In this document: in pieces, positions 1 through 5,812 of the stretch | Numbering within the stretch: the first letter of the stretch is position 1 | Layout of the letters: every line of letters starts with the position of its first letter | Assembly (NCBI GenBank): GCA_012797575.1 | Contig: JAAZOW010000318.1 | Location: forward strand, 1 to 14,734 | DNA: 14,734 bases | Direction: 5' to 3' | Source of the DNA: Methanomicrobiales archaeon | GTDB taxonomy: Archaea; Halobacteriota; Methanomicrobia; Methanomicrobiales; Methanoculleaceae | Position numbers and translations under genes: made by a program | The notes under the pieces: model-generated | The model's database searches: none | Seen by the model: only the letters and a program-made list of their open reading frames with translations | Told to the model about the DNA's origin: nothing

Positions 1-428
1 ACTTCGTAGTTTCTGGTGAGTACATGGAATGTTGCCCCCTTCGGTATCAGTCTGATCGCCATATGCCTGCAGGTCTTGGTGTGCGCTGACATAGGTATCG
101 GTTATATATCTACGGTACGATCACTTAAAACAGATGGCACTATTAGCATAAGGTTTTTCAAAGCGGAGATTCAAGAAATAGCTCACCAGTTTTTCGATTT
201 TTATTCACTAGGGTATATACCTCATCCGGATACGAGATGCTTGAATATTACAGCGTTTCGTCTTCGTTTTCACGAAGGCATCTCCATTTTGGCGACCGGG
301 TGGTTCATCTGTCCCCACCCTCGACGCGAGCCCGGGGAATGGGTTGTTTTCACGCGTGCAGTACCACGCCTGCCCGTGCGGGTTTCTGCGAGAGATTGGC
401 GATCTGCATCAGGAGCTCCCGCCTTGCG
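1..428. other. Gene-free AT-richer intergenic stretch
   Basis: I find no convincing gene here. The first ~290 bases are visibly richer in A and T than the rest of the window. They contain a strong archaeal TATA-like string TTATATATC at 102-110 and a perfect 10-bp palindrome GGTATATACC at 212-221. A small hairpin (CTTCG/CGAAG, arms 262-266 and 273-277, six-base loop) follows. The open frame at 16-447 starts with GTG, resembles no family I know, and ends in arginine-rich text typical of a chance frame in GC-rich DNA. The stretch lies 3' of the DUF167 gene and may include the promoter of a gene to the left of the window. Confidence 0.5.
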
Positions 429-755
429 TCAGCTCAAGCGTCTCTGAGATGGTGAGAGGATCGCAAGAACTTCACCCTTCGATAGACCGACAACAGCCAC
501 AGTCTTCTGGGTGGATGTATGCCCAGAGGTGATGCCCACGTCGGCCCGGGGCACGCCGAGCGTCTCTGCAATGAGGTCGATGATGGCCTTATTCGCCCTT
601 CCACCGGTCGCCGGGGCAGTCACATGGCAGCGGATGCTCTTCCGCCACTCATTGTAGCCTGCTGGAAACGAAGCTCGTTTAGCGCCCGCTGTGACATCGA
701 GCGTTATGGCGACACCGCTTCCGGCCTCCGTTATAGCATCGGCGTAGGGTTCCAT
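429..755 (-). CDS. DUF167/YggU family protein
   Basis: A 108-residue protein that matches the small DUF167 (UPF0235, YggU) family in length and pattern. The recognisable core is the segment VTAPATGGRANKAIIDLIAE (about residues 45-64), followed by a predicted strand-turn region with TSGHTSTQKTV, where the family carries its conserved SGxxSxxK motif. The protein should be a compact cytosolic alpha/beta fold; the biochemical role of the family is not established. The ATG at 755 is supported by a GGAG motif about 9 bases upstream. The gene lies 195 bp downstream of pyrC on the same strand, so it may have its own promoter. No odd features are visible. Confidence 0.85.
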   Translation of the reverse strand: MEPYADAITEAGSGVAITLDVTAGAKRASFPAGYNEWRKSIRCHVTAPATGGRANKAIIDLIAETLGVPRADVGITSGHTSTQKTVAVVGLSKGEVLAILSPSQRRLS

Positions 756-950
756 ACAGCGTATCTCCTGGAGAAGTGTCGCCCGGCACTAACGAGCGGT
801 GATCACAGGCGGCATGTCGCCGATCCTCACCCGATCGTACCCTATGCCGGGCGTGCCTGTCGCGCACCCGGGTTGTCCCGTGGATCATGTCCAGACGATT
901 CATCAGGTGATCACCCGGGGACCTATAAGGTGCGCTATATCGGCTCTTTA
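756..950 (-). promoter_or_regulatory. pyrC-DUF167 intergenic region with repeated palindrome
   Basis: This 195-bp spacer has no convincing gene. It contains a 10-bp palindrome GGTGATCACC at 906-915 and a second near-identical site GGTGATCACA at 798-807 (perfect core GTGATCAC at 799-806), with centres 108 bp apart. AT-rich TATA-like strings (CTTATAGG, GATATAG on the minus strand) lie just downstream of the pyrC stop. Together these could form a promoter-operator for the DUF167 gene. The assignment is tentative. Confidence 0.3.
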
Positions 951-2213
951 TTATTTGTCATCTGAGGATAAAAATCCTTGCCCGGGATACCACGCCGGGT
1001 CTCCCGCATAAAAATCGCCGCAGGAGTAGGCGCGCCTGCCCTGGATGATCACCACCTCCGGAAAGATCGCATCGAGTCCCTCAAACGGAGACCAGCCGCA
1101 CTTCGCGTGGAGACGGGAGGCATCGATCCGGGTGACCTCGTTCGGGTAGAGAGCGAAATCCGCCCGGGAGCCCGGTTCAAACCCCGCCTGCGGTATGCCG
1201 AGGATGGATGCCGGCCTCCAGGAGGTCTTCTCCATGACCGATGTGAGGGTCACCCGGCGCCTCCGGACCGCCGCCATCAGGAGCGGTAGCATCGTCTCGA
1301 CCCCCGGGATACCGGAGGGGGCGGTCTGGAATGGGAGTGCTTTCTCATCGGACGTGTGCGGTGCGTGGTCTGAGGCGATGACGTCGATCCGGTCCCAGCA
1401 CAACCAGAGAGCACGCCGGGTCTGCTCATCCCTGAGTGGAGGGTTGACGCGGCCCCGGGCGTCCTCCTCCTCGAAGTCCTCATACGAGAGGAAGAGATGG
1501 TGTGGTGTCACTTCCACCGTGCCGTGTGCGGCCCTGACCGAGGCGGGGGTGCTTGCGTGGCAGAAGTGGAGCCGTGCCTTCTCCGGAGCGAGGGTTGATA
1601 CGGCCTGGAAGGCGCGCGCTTCCCCGGCGCCGGGGCGCACCCTATCGTGGTCGGCGAGGGTCTCCGGGGTCTGGTCCAGCACCTCCTCGGCATGGATCGT
1701 GGCAAGCCCCCCAAGAGCATGGATACGGGTAAGGAGTCTTCTGAGGGTCTCTGGGTCGAGTCCTTCGCCGTAACTCGATGGCGCAGCGAAGATCTCACCA
1801 AACGCCATCGCGCCGGAGTTCCACATCCCTTCGAGATCGGCACCGGGAAGGACAGCGGCGTTTATGGCAAACCCGCAGACCGCGCCTTCCTCAGCCTCGC
1901 AGATGCGGGCCCAGAAGTGTTCGGGCGTTGTGATGGGCGGGACGGTGTTCGGCTGGTCGACGACGACCGTCACCCCGCCGGCGACCGCGCTCATCGTGCC
2001 CGTCTGCCAATCCTCCTTCTCCGCCTGCACCCCGCCCCGCATGTGGACATGCATATCGACCGCGCCAGGGAGACAGGTGAACCGGCCGCAATCGATCGTC
2101 TCGTCGGCACGCATCGGTGCGCCGACGTGCCGGACGATCCCCCCCGCTATGGTGAGATCGGCGCGGCGGCCCGTAGGGAGTGTTACGTCCTTGAGCAGTA
2201 GATCGGCAACCAT
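951..2213 (-). CDS. pyrC: Dihydroorotase
   Basis: Dihydroorotase interconverts N-carbamoyl-aspartate and dihydroorotate in the third step of de novo pyrimidine synthesis, in the cytosol. The 420 residues fit a type I amidohydrolase barrel. Visible metal and substrate motifs are DMHVHMR (H55, H57, R59), the ATIHAEE histidine H174, the LHFCHAST histidine H219, and IASDHAPHT with the catalytic D282. RVNPPLR (255-261) and SGIPGVETMLPLL (300-312) are also typical of archaeal dihydroorotases. Allantoinase or hydantoinase is the alternative, but the NPPLR and GIPGVET signatures favour PyrC. The position where most family members carry the carboxylated bridging lysine reads FGEIF, with E140 in its place. 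The ATG at 2213 has no clear Shine-Dalgarno site; a TATA-like TTAGATATC overlaps the stop of the upstream GNAT gene 31 bp away, so the mRNA may have a very short leader. Confidence 0.9.
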   Translation of the reverse strand: MVADLLLKDVTLPTGRRADLTIAGGIVRHVGAPMRADETIDCGRFTCLPGAVDMHVHMRGGVQAEKEDWQTGTMSAVAGGVTVVVDQPNTVPPITTPEHFWARICEAEEGAVCGFAINAAVLPGADLEGMWNSGAMAFGEIFAAPSSYGEGLDPETLRRLLTRIHALGGLATIHAEEVLDQTPETLADHDRVRPGAGEARAFQAVSTLAPEKARLHFCHASTPASVRAAHGTVEVTPHHLFLSYEDFEEEDARGRVNPPLRDEQTRRALWLCWDRIDVIASDHAPHTSDEKALPFQTAPSGIPGVETMLPLLMAAVRRRRVTLTSVMEKTSWRPASILGIPQAGFEPGSRADFALYPNEVTRIDASRLHAKCGWSPFEGLDAIFPEVVIIQGRRAYSCGDFYAGDPAWYPGQGFLSSDDK

Positions 2214-2244
2214 ACTTCATATGCATTGGACGGGGCGACGATAT

Positions 2245-2715
2245 CTAATCTCCCCTACGGACTCCCCATTCCATCGGGCGCCACCGCATGGGGGTATGCG
2301 CCTCCAGCCTCTGGAATCCGAGCGGGGTATAGAACGTCTCGGTCCCCGGTTCAGCGACGAGAGCGATCCAGGTGACGCCTGCGGATCTGCAGTGATCCAG
2401 GAGTGTCGAGAGGATCTTCGTCCCGATGCCCCGGCCCCGGTAGGCGGGGAGGACGACCAGATCCTGGATATAGGCGTCTGAAACACCATCGGAGAGCGCT
2501 CTCCCCATCCCAACGGCCCTTCCGGTATCTCGTTCAACGGCGACGGCGAAGGCGAAACTCCCTCTGATGAGGGCGGAGAGCCCCACCGGGTCCAGAGCCC
2601 CATCCCACCAACCGCCCGCCATATAGAGACTGGCGATCATCTCCCTATCCCTGTCATCCGCCAATCGGACCTCGATCTCTGCTGCATCTCCTTGATCAGA
2701 TCTCCTGAGCTCCAC
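2245..2715 (-). CDS. GNAT family N-acetyltransferase
   Basis: A GNAT-fold acyl-CoA-dependent N-acetyltransferase; the acceptor cannot be told from sequence. Motif A, which binds the CoA pyrophosphate, is VVLPAYRGRGIGTKIL (87-102), with the R/Q-x-x-G-x-G/A signature at R93-G98. Motif B appears as FYTPLGF (128-134). The 156-residue length is normal for a single GNAT domain. The start is uncertain: the listed start is a GTG at 2715 without a good ribosome-binding site, the domain proper begins around residue 14 (IEVRLADDRD), and an AAGGAGAT string lies inside the first codons, so a downstream start such as TTG codon 18 is possible. The gene lies 44 bp after hypE and 31 bp before pyrC on the same strand, so co-transcription is likely, but no functional link to hydrogenase maturation is implied. 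Confidence 0.8.
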   Translation of the reverse strand: MELRRSDQGDAAEIEVRLADDRDREMIASLYMAGGWWDGALDPVGLSALIRGSFAFAVAVERDTGRAVGMGRALSDGVSDAYIQDLVVLPAYRGRGIGTKILSTLLDHCRSAGVTWIALVAEPGTETFYTPLGFQRLEAHTPMRWRPMEWGVRRGD

Positions 2716-2759
2716 GGGCGGGTGGGTATCTCTGGAAGTACAAAAAGGTATGGACCGGT

Positions 2760-3755
2760 TCAGCAGACTCGCGGGACCGGGTCGCCGATAGGCGCCTCGA
2801 TGAACCGTTCTCCGCCGATGGCTGTCTGTAAAATGACGTGTGAACCCTCGACGACTTCACCGACGATGGCCGCACCTCGCCCGTAGGGGTGGGAACGGAG
2901 CGCTGCAAGGACGGCATCCGCATCGCCGGGTGCAACGCCCATGATGACCTTCCCCTCGTTTGCCACCTCGAGAGGGTCGATGCCGAGCATACCGGCGGCG
3001 GAGAGGACGCTCTTTTGGAAGGGGAGAGCCTCCTCCTCGATGATGACGCCCACCCGGCTCTTTGACGCCATCTCATTGATGGCGTTTGCAAATCCGCCCC
3101 GGGTCGGATCTTTCATGGCGTGGATATCCCCGGCTGCGAGTGCCTGCTCGACGAGGGTCCAGAGGGGGGCGACGTCGGAGTGGATCTGGCCGCCGAAGTC
3201 GAATCCCTCTCGATGGGCCATAATAGCGATACCATGGTCTCCGATAGTGCCGCTGACGATGATCTTGTCTCCTGGCACAAGCCCGTTGTCCCGCACCACC
3301 CGGTCTGCAACGCCTATGCCAGCGGTGTTGATGATGATGGAGTCAAGCGCTCCGCGTTCAAGCACTTTGGTATCTCCCGTGACGAGGCTTGCCCCGCTCT
3401 CGTCGAGCGCGGCATCCATCGACGCGACGATCCGTTCAAGGTCGGCGACATCGAAGCCCTCGGGGATGATCATGCCGCAGGAGAGCGCGATCGGCCTCCC
3501 GCCCATCATGGCGAGGTCATTGATGGTCCCGCTGACCGCGATGCGCCCGATATCTCCGCCCGGGAAGAAGATCGGCGAGACCACATGGCTGTCGGTCGTA
3601 AAGACGATGTTCTGGCCGCCGATCGGGATGACCGCGCCGTCATCGAGCGCCTCAAGCCCTATCCCGCCGGCGTTGTTATGCTTGAGGTTGGTGATGACGC
3701 GCAGGAGCTCGCCCATCACCTCCCCGCCGGCGCCGTGCATGAGGTTGACCTTCAC
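2760..3755 (-). CDS. hypE: Hydrogenase maturation protein HypE
   Basis: HypE dehydrates a carbamoyl group carried on its C-terminal cysteine, using ATP, to give the thiocyanate that donates cyanide to the iron of [NiFe]-hydrogenases, in complex with HypF, HypC and HypD. The 331 residues show the PurM/AIRS-like ATP-binding fold. NLMHGAGGEVM (4-14) is the N-terminal signature, VTGDTKV (125-131) and DPTRGG (216-221) are nucleotide-site motifs, and the protein ends in PVPRVC, matching the conserved PRxC tail, with C331 as the carrier. I chose the GTG start at 3755, which overlaps the hypA stop as GTGA (3752-3755) and gives the family-typical N-terminus. A longer frame reaching 3830 adds only arginine-rich sequence that duplicates hypA in another frame. 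Confidence 0.95.
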   Translation of the reverse strand: MKVNLMHGAGGEVMGELLRVITNLKHNNAGGIGLEALDDGAVIPIGGQNIVFTTDSHVVSPIFFPGGDIGRIAVSGTINDLAMMGGRPIALSCGMIIPEGFDVADLERIVASMDAALDESGASLVTGDTKVLERGALDSIIINTAGIGVADRVVRDNGLVPGDKIIVSGTIGDHGIAIMAHREGFDFGGQIHSDVAPLWTLVEQALAAGDIHAMKDPTRGGFANAINEMASKSRVGVIIEEEALPFQKSVLSAAGMLGIDPLEVANEGKVIMGVAPGDADAVLAALRSHPYGRGAAIVGEVVEGSHVILQTAIGGERFIEAPIGDPVPRVC

Positions 3756-4093
3756 TCTTCGTCCACCTCTATCTCTATGTTTGTGACCACGATCTCCATC
3801 CCCGTAACGATCTCCGGGAGTTTCCCGCATCGGGGGCAGACAAAACGCTCATTTCCCTCGTAGCCGCAGGAACAGCGGGTGAAGACCTCGATGTCCCGGC
3901 ACGCGAGGTGCGCATCGGAGAAGAGCGGGTCGTCCTCGATGATGATATTAAAGAGGAACTCCACCTGTTCCGGGTTTACCATCGCCATCTTGCCGACATC
4001 CACCGATATTCGCTTGACCTCCCTTGCATCGTGTTCGAGCGCTGCTCGTTTGGCGGTCGCGTAGATGTCGTAGGCGATGCTGTACTCGTGCAT
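3752..4093 (-). CDS. hypA: Hydrogenase nickel incorporation protein HypA
   Basis: HypA is the nickel chaperone that, with HypB, inserts nickel into the large subunit of [NiFe]-hydrogenase precursors. The 113 residues begin MHEYSIA; Met1 and His2 of the MHE start form part of the nickel site in this family. The zinc domain is visible as C74-x-C76 and C86-x-x-C89. The first pair is CxC, not the common CxxC, and the stretch between pairs is short (nine residues), so this is a compact version of the zinc knuckle. The ATG overlaps the hypC stop by one base (TAATG), with a GGAGGAG site just upstream inside hypC, so translation is coupled. The stop overlaps hypE by four bases. Confidence 0.93.
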   Translation of the reverse strand: MHEYSIAYDIYATAKRAALEHDAREVKRISVDVGKMAMVNPEQVEFLFNIIIEDDPLFSDAHLACRDIEVFTRCSCGYEGNERFVCPRCGKLPEIVTGMEIVVTNIEIEVDEE

Positions 4094-4320
4094 TACTCCT
4101 CCGCCATAGCGGCGTAGACCTGCTTGAAGATCTCGCGGGTCTCAAGCCCCTCCTCTCTGCTGAGGCGCTGGATGGCAAACCCGACATGGACGAGCACGAA
4201 CTCTCCGACGCTCACGTCCACGAGATCGAGCCTGACCTCCTGCTTGAGATCCCCGAAGTCGACGATGCCGATGTTGCCATCCCGGATCTCCAGCACTTCA
4301 GCGGGCATTGCGATACACAT
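4093..4320 (-). CDS. hypC: Hydrogenase assembly chaperone HypC
   Basis: HypC/HupF is a small chaperone that carries the Fe(CN)2CO unit with HypD and delivers it to the hydrogenase large subunit. The protein is 75 residues from the ATG at 4320 and starts MCIAMPAEV; Cys2 is the essential conserved residue. HVGFAIQRL (45-53) is the second conserved block, including the family histidine. I prefer this start over an in-frame codon seven residues upstream because Cys2 must directly follow Met, and a GAGGAGAGGA purine stretch lies upstream at the right distance. It is the first gene of the hypC-hypA-hypE group. Confidence 0.95.
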   Translation of the reverse strand: MCIAMPAEVLEIRDGNIGIVDFGDLKQEVRLDLVDVSVGEFVLVHVGFAIQRLSREEGLETREIFKQVYAAMAEE

Positions 4321-4340
4321 GCTACTTCTTCCTCTCCTCA

Positions 4341-4366
4341 TAATTTATCCGGATATCTGAAAAGGT
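4341..4366 (-). promoter_or_regulatory. Candidate hypCAE promoter
   Basis: Upstream of the hypC ribosome-binding site the minus strand has an AT-rich patch with CCTTTTCAGATATCC and GGATAAATTA. It is the only TATA-like stretch near the head of this gene group. Its exact TATA position cannot be fixed by eye. Confidence 0.3.
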
Positions 4367-4557
4367 TGACCATGCTTACACATCCCGAGGTGGATGGTCT
4401 CCGCACAAACCGGGCCCGGGGCACGATGGAACAAGAGCAGGGGAGCCTCCTGATCGCCAAAGCGGAGATGCCTCCAAGGATAGTACGATGAAGCGGTGCA
4501 ATCCCCCAGAACCCCGGGGCTGGCATGCCGCCGGGGTTCCCGACTCCCCGGTCGGCA
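4367..4557. other. Intergenic region with strong hairpin
   Basis: There is no credible gene between the rhodanese stop and the hypC promoter; open frames here are low-complexity shadows. The region has a 9-bp perfect hairpin, GAACCCCGG at 4509-4517 pairing with CCGGGGTTC at 4531-4539, across a 13-base loop that itself contains the palindrome GGCATGCC. A 21-bp segment at 4452-4472, read on the minus strand, matches 18 of 21 positions of 277-297 on the plus strand, suggesting a shared intergenic element. Confidence 0.4.
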
Positions 4558-4575
4558 CGAAAAAAGCTTTTCGAG
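4558..4575 (-). terminator. Candidate rhodanese transcription terminator
   Basis: Immediately after the rhodanese stop the minus strand reads CTCGAAAAGCTTTTTTCG, a short palindrome running into six T residues. T-runs are typical archaeal termination signals. The GC-rich hairpin at 4509-4539 lies 20-70 bp further on and may add to it. Confidence 0.45.
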
Positions 4576-4576
4576 A

Positions 4577-5542
4577 TCACCGTGCAGGGGACGGCACCGC
4601 CCTGCGCCCACCCGGCTCCGGGCCTTCAACGGTCGGGTTATCCGGGCGGCGCGTGCTCCACTCGGTGAACGCTCCCTCATAGAGCCGGACGTTAGGATAG
4701 AGGTAGAACCACTTCAGGAGAACGAACTCGTTTGTGGCCTCCCGCCCGGTCCCGCATGAGCAGATGATGGTCTTGTTCCGGTCGACGCCGCGCTCTTCGA
4801 GCATCATATCAAGCTCCTCGTTCGGCTTGAGCAGTGCGGGGTTTCCATCGTCCATCATGTTCCTCCATGGCAGGTTGATGGAGCCCGGGATATGCCCGGG
4901 CAGGCGCCAGGGTCCCTTCCCGGTGTAGAACTTCGCCGGGCGCGAATCGATCACGATGACGTCATCGTTGTCTTTGATCCGCACAAACTCGTCATACCCG
5001 ATGGCGTAGCCCTCGCGCTCCCTGACGGTGAAGCTGGACGGTTCAACCGGTGGGTACTCCCACGAGAGATCCCGGTTCTCGCTCTTCCATTTATCGAGCC
5101 CACCGTCGAGGATGTGTACGGTATCATGCCCGTACTTCGCGAGCGTATAGGCCATCATCGTCTGCCCAAGCCCGTCACCCCTGCCGGAGAATGCCCCTTT
5201 GCCGGTGTAGATGACGACCGGATCCCCGGCACTGAGTCCTACGCGCTGAAACGCCTCCTGAAGGCAGGCGTGCGGTGCATACGCCGTCGGGAAGCCACGG
5301 TTTGACATCCGCAGGACTCCCTCGTTGAGGTAGACGGCGCCCGGGATATGCTCCTGAATGTAGTCGTGCACATTCGGCTGGACATCGAGGATCACCAGAT
5401 CATCGTCATCCAGATGGTCGGCCAGCCACTCGGTGGTCACCAGCTTTACCACCCCGTCACCACGGGGGTACGGGGCATTCGTTCGGTCGTCCATGGCCTG
5501 CAGGCGCTCTTCGCCGCCGGGCCTGGTCATCTTCTCAACCAT
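4577..5542 (-). CDS. Tandem-domain rhodanese sulfurtransferase
   Basis: A two-domain rhodanese, probably a thiosulfate or 3-mercaptopyruvate sulfurtransferase, moving sulfane sulfur through a cysteine persulfide in the cytosol. From the ATG at 5542 it is 321 residues. The N-terminal domain (about 30-155) has ILDVQP and the EHIPGAVYLN block, but its loop YTGKGAFSGRG lacks a cysteine, as expected for the structural half. The C-terminal domain (about 180-300) has VIDSRPAKFY, GHIPGSINLPW and the active loop CSCGTGREA, with Cys263 as catalytic candidate and Cys261 two residues before it. I favour 5542 over a GTG at 5554 because GAGGTGAT lies a few bases upstream of this ATG. The last ~20 residues are proline/arginine-rich and probably disordered. 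It is divergent from the antiporter and stands alone on its side. Confidence 0.9.
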   Translation of the reverse strand: MVEKMTRPGGEERLQAMDDRTNAPYPRGDGVVKLVTTEWLADHLDDDDLVILDVQPNVHDYIQEHIPGAVYLNEGVLRMSNRGFPTAYAPHACLQEAFQRVGLSAGDPVVIYTGKGAFSGRGDGLGQTMMAYTLAKYGHDTVHILDGGLDKWKSENRDLSWEYPPVEPSSFTVREREGYAIGYDEFVRIKDNDDVIVIDSRPAKFYTGKGPWRLPGHIPGSINLPWRNMMDDGNPALLKPNEELDMMLEERGVDRNKTIICSCGTGREATNEFVLLKWFYLYPNVRLYEGAFTEWSTRRPDNPTVEGPEPGGRRAVPSPAR

Positions 5543-5586
5543 GCTTCTCATCACCTCGGAGAAGACCTCACTCCAGCCTGCGATGA

Positions 5587-5597
5587 CATATACTTTG
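5587..5597 (-). promoter_or_regulatory. Candidate rhodanese TATA box
   Basis: The minus strand reads CAAAGTATATG about 45 bp upstream of the rhodanese ATG. This would place transcription start near 5565 and leave a short leader holding the GAGGTGAT ribosome-binding site. It is a good fit to an archaeal TATA element by position and composition. Confidence 0.45.
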
Positions 5598-5664
5598 TGC
5601 TGGATCCGGTTGGGGTGTGCGGCAGGGCAGAGGACGGGTTGCGCCTTTTAGTCGATGATCCACG

Positions 5665-5720
5665 GGCAGAATACAGAATTTTTATCTCACGTGAGAGGTA
5701 ATGTTTCCCTGTATTCTGCC
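5665..5720. promoter_or_regulatory. Nested palindrome, probable operator
   Basis: GGCAGAATACAG (5665-5676) and its exact reverse complement CTGTATTCTGCC (5709-5720) flank a 32-base spacer. Inside the spacer lies a second perfect palindrome, TCTCACGTGAGA (5685-5696), with a centre only 2 bp from that of the outer repeat. An AT-rich string AATTTTTATC (5677-5686) between the two could be the TATA box of the antiporter. The element sits between two divergent genes, 92 bp before the antiporter start and 122 bp before the rhodanese start. I read it as a regulator-binding site controlling one or both genes. A structured leader RNA is the alternative. No target-site duplication flanks it, so a miniature mobile element is less likely. 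Confidence 0.55.
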
Positions 5721-5812
5721 AGCCGTGTTACCCGTATCCGGGCGTACCTCTACATGGTGTCGATACAGCCCAACCGGGGCTGCGCGGAGTGGCATAACAA
5801 CAGGAAACCATC

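Noticed and set aside
16..447. 143-residue open frame at the left edge
   Set aside because: It has a GTG start without a convincing ribosome-binding site, no family resemblance and a composition change midway; it overlaps the end of the DUF167 gene in antisense.
3756..3830. N-terminal extension of HypE
   Set aside because: It lies inside hypA in a different frame, is arginine/aspartate-rich, and the GTG at 3755 gives the family-typical start with a four-base overlap.
4338..4580. Minus-strand open frames between rhodanese and hypC
   Set aside because: They overlap the hairpin, T-run and hypC promoter, show low-complexity composition and lack ribosome-binding sites.
5665..5720. Nested palindrome as a miniature transposable element
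   Set aside because: The terminal repeats are present, but no flanking target-site duplication is visible and only one copy exists in the window; a regulatory site fits the divergent context better.
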